This document shows positions 44,657 through 54,255 of a DNA stretch of 64,000 nt, in pieces; the first letter of the stretch is position 1, and every line of letters starts with the position of its first letter. The stretch is from Colocasia esculenta (lineage: Eukaryota > Streptophyta > Magnoliopsida > Alismatales > Araceae), in contig CM024757.1 in NCBI GenBank assembly GCA_014218235.1, positions 143,605,371 to 143,669,370 of the forward strand, in the 5' to 3' direction. The notes beneath the pieces are model-generated. The model worked only from the letters and a program-made list of their open reading frames with translations. It did not search any database and had not been told where the DNA came from. A program made the position numbers and the translations under genes.

Positions 44657-47600
44657 GTCTTTATTTCAGGTTAACCTTCGAGCATCCAAATGGTATTTGG
44701 ATAGTGGGTGCTCAAGGCACATGACAGGAAACCTGAAGCTTTTCTCCCATCTCCAAGATGAAGAAGGAACAGTCACTTATGGAGATAATGGAAAAGGAAC
44801 TGTAGTAGGCAGTGGATCAGTAAACAGCAAAGGAAAAACAGTCATAGAAGATGTGCTGTTAGTCAAAGGTTTAAAGCACAACCTCATAAGTATTAGTCAG
44901 CTGTGTGATAGAGGACATCAAATCAAATTTCAAGAGTCAAAATGCAGCATACTAAAGGATGGAGCAGTCATCTTTGAAGCAAATAGAGAAAAGAATCTGT
45001 ACGTGCTCTACCTTGAAGAACTCAAAGAGCAAAATGTGTGTCTGGCAGCCAGCAAAGACAAATCAACTGATCTGTGGCACAGAAGGCTAGGCCACTGCAG
45101 CTTGGATGGCTTGAGCAAGCTCAGAAAGAGGAACCTTGTGGAAGGTCTACCGAAAATCAATGGTAAATTAGAAAGTGTTTGCAGACCTTGTGCTAAGGGA
45201 AAGCACACAAAGAGTTCCTTCAAGTCAAAGACGGTGGTGACCACCTCAAAACCTTAGAGCTCCTACATATGGATCTATTTGGGCCAATGAGAACTACCAG
45301 TCTTGGAGGAAAGAATTTCGGATTTGTTATAGTAGATGACTACTCAAGATTCACATGGGTATCTTTCTTAGAACATAAAAATGACACTTTTGATAATTTT
45401 GTTAGTTTCAGCAGAAAAGTCCAGAAAGATCAGAAGTTCAGCATAGTATCCATTCGATCTGATCATGGTGGTGAGTTCCAAAATGAAAAGTTTGCTAGAT
45501 TCTGTGATGATCAAGGAATTCAGCACAATTTCTCAGCACCAAGGACACCGCAGCAAAATGGTATAGCCGAACGGAAGAACCGAACTCTCTTGGATATGGC
45601 AAGAACTATGCTTTGTGAATATGAGTTACCAAGATATTTCTGGGCAGAAGCAGTCAACACAGCCAGCTACATTGTCAACAGAGTCATGATCAGGCCAATC
45701 CTGAAGAAGACTGCATATGAGCTGTTTAAAGGGAAGAAACCAAAGATCAGCCATTTCAGAACCTTTGGATGTCCTTGCTTTATTCACAACAACGGAAAAA
45801 GGGATATTGGTAAGTTGGATGCCAAATCAGATGAAGGCATCTTCATGGGGTACACCTCTAAACCCAAAGGCTATAGAGTATTTAATAAACGTACCTTATT
45901 GATTGAACAGTCTGTACACATTATTTTTGATGAAACTAATCCCTCCTTGAGAAAGGAAGTAGAGAGTGATAATGATGACGCAGATGAACTGTCCAATAAA
46001 CTGAAAGACACATCACTTGAAGATAAGGATGATCCGCCTCTGGAAGAAATGCAACAAGAAGAAATTTCTCATGAAACTCTTCCAAAGGAATGGAGATACA
46101 AGAAAGATCACCCACCTGAAAACATTATTGGTGATCCATCGGTAGGGGTAAGAACAAGAGGTAACTTGATTCCTTGTGATTACCTTGCTTTTGTTCTCAA
46201 TTAGAGCCTAAGACAGTCAATGAAGCCCTAACTGACGAATCTTGGATAATAGCAATGCAAGATGAATTAAATCAATTCAAGAGAAACAAGTATGGTCACT
46301 TGTTCCTAGACCATCAGACCATCCTGTGATCGGCACTAAATGGGTGTTCAGAAACAAATTGGATGAATCTGGTGTAATTCTAAGAAACAAGGCCAGACTG
46401 GTGGCTCAAGGCTATTGTCAAGAGGAAGGCATAGATTTTGATGAAACCTATGCACCAGTGGCTAGACTTGAGGCTATTAGAATGTTACTTGCTTATGCTT
46501 CTGCATTAGATTTAAAGTTATTTCAAATGGATGTTAAATCTGCATTTCTAAACGGTTTTATAAAAGAAGAAGTTTATGTGGAACAACCGCCGGGTTTTGA
46601 TGATACAGACTTTCCGAATCATGTTTTTAAGTTGCATAAGGCTCTATGGTTTAAAACAAGCACCTAGAGCCTGGTATGAAAGACTTAGTTCTTTTCTCAC
46701 AAAACATGGTTTCAATAGAGGTCAAGTAGATAGCACTCTTTTTATAAAAACAAAAGCCAAAAATATACTGTTGGTTCAAATTTATGTGGATGACATCATC
46801 TTTGGATCTACTGATGAATCCTTGTGCAAGTATTTTGAAAAGCTAATGCAGGGAGAATTTGAGATGAGTATGATGGGAGAGCTCAACTACTTCCTTGGAC
46901 TTCAAATCAAACAAGGAAAGGAAGGAACTCACATCTGTCAAGCAAAGTACACCAGAGAACTGCTAAAGAAATTTGGATTTGAAAACACCAAGCCACTGTC
47001 AACACCAATGAGTACATCAACTAGGATGGACAATGACAAGGATGGTAAGAAGGTAGATCAAAAGATCTACAGAGGTATGATAGGTTCATTACTTTATCTA
47101 ACCGCAAGTAGACCTGATATATTATTTAGTGTATGCATGTGTGCTAGATATCAAGCCGACCCTAGAGAATCACATTTAATTTCTGTCAAAAGGATTTTCA
47201 GATACTTAGCCAGGACTCATGATCTAGGACTATGGTATCCAAACTCCTGTGATGTAAAATTAGTAGGATATTCTGATGCTGATTATGCTGGATGCAAGGT
47301 AGATAGAAAAAGCACCAGTGGATGCTGTCAATTCTTGCAGGGTTTTAATCTCATGGTCCTCAAGGAAACAAAATTCAGTACTATCTACAGCTGAAGCCGA
47401 GTACGTAGCTGCTGGAAGTTGCTGTACACAACTCTTATGGATAAAGCAACAACTTGAGGATTTTGGACTCAAAGTCAAGAAAATTCCTCTGCTATGTGAC
47501 AACACCAGCGCTATCAACCTCACCAAAAATCCAATTCAGCACTCCAGGACCAAACATATTGAGGTCAGATACCATTTTATTCGTGATCATGTAGCAAATG

Positions 47601-47719
47601 GCAATATTGAAATATCGTTTATTGATACAAACAATCAGCTAGCAGATATTTTCACAAAGGCCTTACCTGAAGAGAGATTTACATCTCTTAGAAGGGAGTT
47701 AGGCATGTGTATTTTGTGA
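44652..47719 (+). pseudogene. SIRE-2 pol (protease, integrase, RT, RNase H)
   Basis: The protease has an intact DSG (WYLDSGCSRHM). GAG-pre-integrase has LWHRRLGH and CRPCAKGKHTKSSF. The integrase core has HMDLFGP, IVDDYSRFTW, RSDHGGEF and NGIAERKN, all acidic residues present. RT has ARLVAQGYCQEEGIDF, QMDVKSAFLNGF and YVDDIIFGS at 46,783, then RGMIGSLLYLTASRPDI. RNase H has YSDADYAG and AEAEYVAAGSCCTQ, and the end reads LADIFTKALPEERFT to TGA at 47,717-47,719. Frames are broken near 45,255, 46,200, 46,290, 46,650 and 47,340-47,385 by small indels. All catalytic motifs that I can read are intact. Confidence 0.93.
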
Positions 47720-48106
47720 AAAGATCTTCATTTAAAGCTGGTATAAAAATTCTCAGAATTTAAGAAGGTTCTCTCTCTCTCTTTTTGTGTCAAAATCAAT
47801 TCAAAAGTCTCAGTTTAAGCGTTCCGTCCGATAAGTCATAGTCCTTCAAGGCGGTCAACCTCGCTTGTCGTTTCTGACGCCTCACCTTTTGGAGCATTTA
47901 TATTCTTTAAATCGATGCGTTAACGATTCCTCTTCCTCATTCACCTTTTTCCCTTCTTTCGTCCCGACGCATGAGCCGATGCCCTAGCGACTCTTGCCTC
48001 TACCCTCTGCAAATTTGAAGCTTCCATCTCCTTCCGCGAAATCGTTTGAGGGTTTCTTCTCATCACCCTTCTCTTCAACCCTTCAAACCTTCTCCCACCT
48101 GAATCC
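47720..48106 (+). other. SIRE-2 spacer between pol and the third ORF
   Basis: No gene. GTATAAAAAT at 47,741-47,750 is a TATA-like sequence 360 bp before the ORF start, followed by a short CT run (47,772-47,785) and pyrimidine-rich leader-like DNA. An internal promoter or a spliced leader for the third ORF is possible. Confidence 0.5.
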
Positions 48107-51100
48107 ATGGCCGCACCAGCTATTGCCGGAAGTGTGGGTGGCTACAGCGCCGAATACCTCACCCCAGCGCAGGAGGAGCGTTTCACCTTTGTGAAGACAA
48201 AGCTCTGTGGTCACAAGGAAGTAGATGTTTCAGATCTGCAGAAGAATGGAATGAGCAGCATCATTGAGAAGATCAACCAGATGAAGTGGAAAGGGCTTAC
48301 CACTTGCTCAGAGGTAAGTTATCCGGACCTGGTAAAGGCGTTCTTTGTGTGCTTAAGAACAGAAGAAGATGGGGCCCTCGTTTCTTCAGTCAAGGGCACC
48401 CTAATCAGAATCGACCAGGAATTGCTTAGGATGCTATTTGGAGTAAGCATATCGGGCTTCAGTGGAATTCATTCAGTAGAAACCCAAGAAAAGGGTTGGG
48501 GATTGTTGGGCCAGGGTTCAAGATGAGGGATGGCAAGCTAGATATCAATCAGTTAAGTGCCTTCAACCGCCTCCTTCACTTTATTGTTTGTCAGATTTTG
48601 GTTCCCCGAAGTGCAACCTTCTCCTCTTGCACTAAGGCTGACTCCGACCTGATGTACTGGGCCATTAAAAATGAGGAAATCAATATGGCCGCAGTGATGA
48701 TGGAGAGAATGAAATTTGCCAGGGAGCAGATTTGGGACACTAAAAGCAAGTTGAATGTGTCCCTGCCCTATGCCCATTTACTCACCAGAATCTTCAGACA
48801 CTTCGGTGTAGATGTCTCAGGGGCAGTTGTGGAGAAGATGGGCCAAGCTATCAGGTCCAGAAATTTAAAGAAGAGCGTTTTTCAGTAGTCAATGGGGTCT
48901 GGTTCAAGGCCTCAGTTGCAGAAGGTGAAGGTCTCATTGGTGAGCCTTCAGTTGCTCAAGCCCAGTTGGAGGCAGATTCTGTGATGCCCGAATTGCCACT
49001 GGAATCAGGTTCTGTTCCAGTCTTTGTAGAAACAGAGCAGGAAGGGCCATCTATGGCCAGAAATCAATCAGAGGAGGCAGCAACAGCAGTGAGGGCAGAG
49101 AAGACAGGCCAGCTGCAGCAGATCCAGTTGTGCCTCCTGCTGAAAGGAGAATTGAGGACATTCTTCCAGAAGACATCTTGCCTGTTATGGAGCAGTCTGT
49201 GGCATCAGGCCACATCTTTGAAGAAGGTCCAGTGGAAGAAGAGCAGCAAATTCCTCAGGATAATTCGATGGAAATGGATGCTCCCTGTCAGGGGGAGACT
49301 GGTGCCGTTGCAGAAGATGCTCCACTTGAGGGGGAGCAATCCCAAGAGACACCAGATGTTGCACCTCCAGCCACCAGAGATCAGGAGGAAGACCAGAGAG
49401 AGTCTGAAAATTTGGATGCCAGAGAAGGGGAGACAGCTAGTTCATCAAGTTCTGATGAGGACAATAATCCACCTCCTCCAGCTACAAAGGGCAAAGAGAA
49501 AGATATAGCTCCTGAAGTACCCCTTTTAGCTGATGCACCATTTGAAAGACAGGTCAAGCAAAAGATTGTCATCAATTTAAAACCTGTGATTGAGAGGTTG
49601 GATGCTCAGGGTGAGCTGCTTTGCTCACTTCAGTCTGATGTGAACTCCATCTTTCTAAGCCAAGCTTCAGCCCGCAAGGAATGGTTCAGATTCGCTCTGC
49701 CATGACATGGTTCCATCAGGAAATGGGGACCATGAAGAATATGCTATCTGACATCCTTCAGGCTGTTGGAACTCAAGCTCCTGCTCCTCCAGCAGCTCAG
49801 GAGCCTCACTCAAGTGTACCTGAGCCCTCCGGGCAGTCAGCAGCTGCAGCAGCAGAAGTCCCAGCAGAAGGGCCAGCTAAAGAGTCAGGGCCATCAGGGC
49901 CAGCTGAAGAGTCAGGGCCATCAGGGCAGCTGAAGATTCAGGGCCATCAGGGCCAGTTGTGATGGAGTCAGGGCCACCAGGGCCGGCAGTGTTGGACACC
50001 TTGTCTTCCTTGCCTGAAGAAGTGGTATTAGATCCTCCACCCATTGCTCCCACTTCTACCAACACTCCATTCCTCTTCTCCACCCACTAACTCCACAGCT
50101 CCACCTGCTCCACCTCCCTTCAAAAAGCCCAGATCCAGGCCCATTTCCTCTCCCACACCTTTTCCTCCTCATCCTATCACATCCTCTCCTGTTTCTTCTA
50201 CTTCTCATCTTCTTCTGTTCAAGATTTTGAGGCCCCTCCAGCATCCTCAGCTGGAGCCTCATCCTCTTCTGGTACATCTTCATTTCCAGAAGTAGGATCT
50301 CTCAATTCTGATGCCTTTCTCAACCCCCCTGCTCCTCCCTCCTTTATCACTATTATTCCTAAGAATGTCCAAATCGACTCTCCCTTTCTTGATAAAATTA
50401 AGGATGAGTTTGAAGAGGTTATCCTTAGGTCTGTGCTAAAGGTAGGCGACCACCTTTCCAAGACAGACTCTTCCAGTACTGTCTCCAAGAAACGGAAGCT
50501 TTCTTCCTCCACCTCTCCTCTTTACCCTCCCTTGTGGTTTTCTCTTACAGTCACCCACAAGCATTCTCTCTGTACAAAGAATATCTTCAAAAGGTTGTCT
50601 TTGCCACTCTTCACAATCTTCCTTTTCTTAACCTCTCTGACCACTTAGATGTCATTCTTCCCTATACTCCTCTGTCTAAAGCCGACAAATCTAAAATCTT
50701 CTCCTCAGCCCACTCCAAAACTGAGGAGCAATGGGCTAAATCTCATAAAGATCTGTACAATCGCTTCCTTCAGGCTAAGGCAGCAAGGTTTCCTCCCAGG
50801 GATCACTCCTTGACCCTTTCTGAGTGGTTCCAGTTTCACCACCAGAACACCTGGGCTCCTGTCATTCAGAAGCTCATCAAGCTGGTCAGGCATTTCCAAA
50901 CTTTCAACAACTACAGGTATCTCAACAATTTACCTGAAGTTCAGCTCAGCCAGTTCAAGAGAGCCATCAAGGTCCTAACCCACTCTGAGCAGTCTGAGGA
51001 AATCAGAGTAGATTTTGCAACTCTTCATTTACCTGAAGAGATTTTCCTGCCTCAGATTCATTTCTTGATCATGGAATCTTCGGTTGGTTCAATCATTTTT

Positions 51101-51742
51101 GAGCGTTTTGCAAGAGTTATGGGCAGAATCAAGATTCAGAAAGGCCTTCAAGTTGGTTTTCCTAGATTTCTTTTCCGGGAATACCATAGAGGGTTTGTCA
51201 AATCTGATGTCCTTGCCCCTCTCCTCTCAGAATGTGAAAGGCTGAATGCCTCCGATTGGTCCAAGCTTTACTCTCTGTCTGCTCAGCAGCTAGCACATCT
51301 GAATGCTGCTCAAGCCAGGGAAGGGAAAGCTCCTGTCTCTCCTGCAACCTTCTTGGATATGAATTCAATCCAGCTGGTCCTTGATCCCTACAAAGTTTGG
51401 GCTGAAAGATACAAAGTGTTTTTAGCTCTTCGCCAGGAACTCAAGGACAAACAGATTTTCTACCCTGTCACCATGGATCAGTTTCTTGCCTGTGCAAGTT
51501 TTGGTAAAACACTCATCATCTGCTCCTCCATGGATCCAGACGAGTATGACCTGTTTCTTACCAAGCAGCGCAGCCTCTATCTATCCAAGATGGCTCCAAT
51601 CATGGGACCATCCTTCTCCATTGAGAGTGGTGCCTTTAGGCAATTCTTCAAGCGTCAGGAAGAGCAGGCCTGGGAAGCTATTTCTCATTATGCCTCCCTT
51701 CTCTCTCCTGCTTATTATTTGCCTGTACCTCCTCAATCTTAA
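48107..51742 (+). pseudogene. SIRE-2 third ORF (env-position)
   Basis: About 1,210 codons from ATG 48,107 to TAA 51,740-51,742. The N-terminal domain has LVKAFFVCLRTEEDG, KGTLIRIDQELLRMLFG, LHFIVCQILVPRS and LPYAHLLTRIFRHFGVDVS, the pattern of the putative plant transposon protein domain (PF20167 by eye). A Glu/Pro-rich linker holds a PSGQ/SGPS repeat (about 49,870-49,980). The C-terminal module (50,340-51,742) has ITIIPKN, IKDEFEEVILRSVLKVG, RDHSLTLSEWF, FARVMGRI and LLSECERL. Its last 402 codons are open in one frame. Frameshifts lie near 48,500, 48,900, 49,700, 49,960 and 50,530. I see no signal peptide or obvious membrane span. Confidence 0.85.
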
Positions 51743-51814
51743 TGAATGAATTGTGCTCCTTCTCCTCATTGTCTCTTATTCTTTGTCTCTTTCCTTTTGC
51801 TTTTTGCTTAATGA

Positions 51815-51949
51815 CAAAAAGGGGGAGATGTTTACCTACTTGTGTCTGACACATTCCTGAATCATGACTCAAGTACTTTAATTCCTGTTTAATATTCAGT
51901 ACTACTTAAATATTGATCATAGTTTTGTCATCACCAAAAAGGGGGAGAT
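51815..51949 (+). promoter_or_regulatory. SIRE-2 paired polypurine tracts
   Basis: ACAAAAAGGGGGAGA at 51,815-51,828 and AAAAAGGGGGAGAT at 51,936-51,949, about 120 bp apart. The second abuts the LTR start at 51,950. Confidence 0.85.
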
Positions 51950-53994
51950 TGATGAACAGTCCATCCCCATGTACTTTTAATTTAATTACTTGCCTATTTT
52001 GGTGATAAACAAAACACTGTCAAAAGTTTTCTAACCTTGTTTTCTAGCCATAAGCACAGGAATTACCCAAAGAAAGTCAAGCATTTGTGGTAAGTCTTCC
52101 ATACATCTTTTTTCAGAAGAGCCATAATAATTCCTTCATTAACTATAACGATTTCCTCATTAGAACAACGATTTACTTGAAAGATTGAATAACCTTGCTG
52201 TGTCAAACAAGTCGATTTTATAACGACTCTATAAGTTATCGTAACGACTCTTCAGAAGTTATAACGACTTGCTCATTATAACGACTCTGTAAGTTATCGT
52301 AACGACTTCTTCAGAAGTTATAACGACTTGCTCATTATAACGACTCTGTAAGTTATCGTAACGACTTCTTAGAGTTATAACGACTTGCTCGTATAACGAT
52401 TCTGTAAGTTATCGTAACGATTCTTTAGAGATTATAACGACTTGCTCGTCATAACGATTCTGTAAGTTATCGTAACGATTTCTTTAGAGAGTTTAACGAC
52501 TTGCTCGTCATAACGATTCTGTAAGTCATCGTAACGATTTCTTTAGAGAGTTAACGACTTGCTCGTCATAACGATTCTGTAAGTCATCGTAACGATTTCT
52601 TTAGAGAGTTTTAACGACTTGCTCGTCATAACGATTCTGTAAGTCATCATAACGATTTCTTTAGAGAGCTACAACGACTTGCCATGTTTCATAACGATTC
52701 TTTTATCATCTGTTATAGAACGACTTGGTTGTGGTAACGATTTCATAAGTTATCATAACGACTTCTTATCAGTCTACAGCAACCTGATCATAACGATTCT
52801 ATCAGATTTTCACACGACTGCATAAGTCATGTTTCCATTAATTAAATGTTTTTCCTTGATTTAAGCTACGTTGAATAGTCAAAGTCGCATCTCGTCTGTT
52901 TGACTGCCATGCATTTAATAAAGACTGAACGTATCTCTGCATGGACACAGAACATATCTTCCATTCTCGTGTATTCTCTGCATGCATCTTTTAGAACGAT
53001 AAAGTGTTACTACTATATTTGTGTCTATCTGCTCTGACGTTGATTGACATCTGGAGATAGTATAGCTGTCTACCATTAAAGCTCAACCTTGCAGAACCTT
53101 AAGGATGTAATATCCTACAACACTGGACACAGAAAGAACTACAAGCAAACTCAGAAGATCTTATCACTTTGCGTGTTCCAAAGAACAAAAGACTGCTGAC
53201 AGGAAGCTTCCTCAAATCCTTCAGTCTAACGTACACCAAAGCCGTGAGACACACGGTCATCTCCTTGTCCTTATTCAAATTGGAGATACAAATACAAGAT
53301 GAAGCTCTGAAGACATCAATAGAGAGAATTTCATTTTCAGATTCAAGGGCGGCTAGAACTCTGCAGTTCAACGTCTTCGAAAGTTCTCTAGAGCCAAAAA
53401 TTCACTCTTTTCATCTTCGCTCTTAGCTCCCTGTGCTGTGTGAAGAAAACAAAAGGAAGAGCTAGTTTAGTTCTGAGAGAGTGCACTCTGTGTAGATCTT
53501 CGACTCTCAGTGCTTGTAGCTTCAGATTGAGTTTTGTAAAAGCTTGATCTAGGGGCTAGTCATTTTCTTTCAAGAATTTCCTGTGTTATTCCCTTCGTGT
53601 GTGAAGGAAGACCTGGTGGTTTCCAGGGTGTGGTTTTTCCCTTCAGGAGTAAAGGAAGACCTGGTGGTACCAGGGTGTTGTGTTCCCTTCAGGGGTGAAG
53701 GAAGACCAGCTGAGCTGGGTGGTTGTTGTTTGTCCATAGGGGGACTGTACCCTAGTTAGTGAAATCCTGAGGGTTGCTCAGGGACTGGACGTAGGACTCC
53801 TAAGGAGAGGAGATCCGAACCAGGATAAATCTCTGTGTGTTGTGTGATTGTCTTCTTGTGTGATTGTTGTTTTTACTAACCATTACTAATCCCTTTCAAG
53901 AACTCTTTATGTTTGTTTTGAGTTCAGGTTTTTATTAGCTAGGATTATTTTAAAGACCCATTCACCCCCCCTCTGGGTTAGCCAACCGGGCAAC
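51950..53994 (+). mobile_element. SIRE-2 3' LTR
   Basis: TGATGAACAGTCC to GGGCAAC, closely matching 40,781-42,823 along its whole length. Differences are mostly one-base length changes in short runs. The tandem array lies at 52,210-52,800. The terminal A present in the 5' LTR (CAACA) is not seen here. Confidence 0.9.
52210..52800. repeat. AACGAYTT tandem array in the SIRE-2 3' LTR
   Basis: Same unit order as the 5' LTR array (41,045-41,640), with about the same copy number, supporting a recent common origin of the two LTRs. Confidence 0.85.
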
Positions 53995-54255
53995 CTATCG
54001 AAGTGAAAAACTGTTACACTCTTTTCGACTCCTTGGAAAGTCGAGGATCTGGGCTTCACTCCGACTCTAGAAAGGCGAAGGGATCTAGCTTCACTCCAAC
54101 TCTAGAAGAAATTCGAAGGGATTCTTAGCTCTCCTCCAAATCCTAGAAAGTCGAAGGGATCTAGGCTTCACTCCAACTCTGTAAAGTCGAAAGTAAGGAC
54201 ATAGCTCCCTCCGATCCTAAAATTCGAAGTAGGTGTAGATGATGAACATTGTTGG
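53995..54255 (+). mobile_element. SIRE-1 3' LTR, second piece
   Basis: Continues the SIRE-1 palindrome array after SIRE-2: TTCGACTCCTTGGAAAGTCG, then CACTCCGACTCTAGAAAGGC and decayed units, ending GATGAACATTGTTGG. The 5' LTR equivalent is about 20,210-20,463. It is cut at 54,256 by the Tekay element, whose left flank is GTTGG (54,251-54,255). Confidence 0.85.

Larger units (their letters stand above)
40781..53994 (+). mobile_element. SIRE-2: young SIRE/Maximus copia element, nearly complete
   Basis: About 13.2 kb with 5' LTR 40,781-42,823, PBS, gag, pol, third ORF, two PPTs and 3' LTR 51,950-53,994. The LTRs differ mainly by one-base indels with few substitutions, so insertion is recent. It lies in the palindrome array of the SIRE-1 3' LTR. 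I could not define an exact target duplication: the left flank is CGAGC, the right flank CTATC, and the last A of the 3' LTR seems missing. Confidence 0.92.
19859..54255 (+). mobile_element. SIRE-1: old SIRE/Maximus copia element, interrupted
   Basis: Components in order: 5' LTR 19,859-22,146; PBS; gag 22,198-22,974 and 32,631-33,632, split by SIRE-3; pol 33,639-36,610; third ORF 37,095-40,016; PPTs; 3' LTR pieces 40,433-40,780 and 53,995-54,255, split by SIRE-2 and then cut by the Tekay element. The rest of the 3' LTR lies beyond the window. The LTR copies differ by perhaps 10-15% by eye, and all ORFs have stops, so it is old. The copia order (integrase before RT) and the extra ORF place it in SIRE/Maximus. 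Confidence 0.9.

Noticed and set aside
48107..51742. Calling the third ORF a true envelope gene
   Set aside because: Position fits, but I see no signal peptide, membrane anchor or cleavage motif; the N-terminal domain looks like a plant transposon protein.
40776..53999. A 5-bp target duplication for SIRE-2
   Set aside because: Left flank CGAGC and right flank CTATC do not match and the 3' LTR lacks its final A, so no duplication is claimed.
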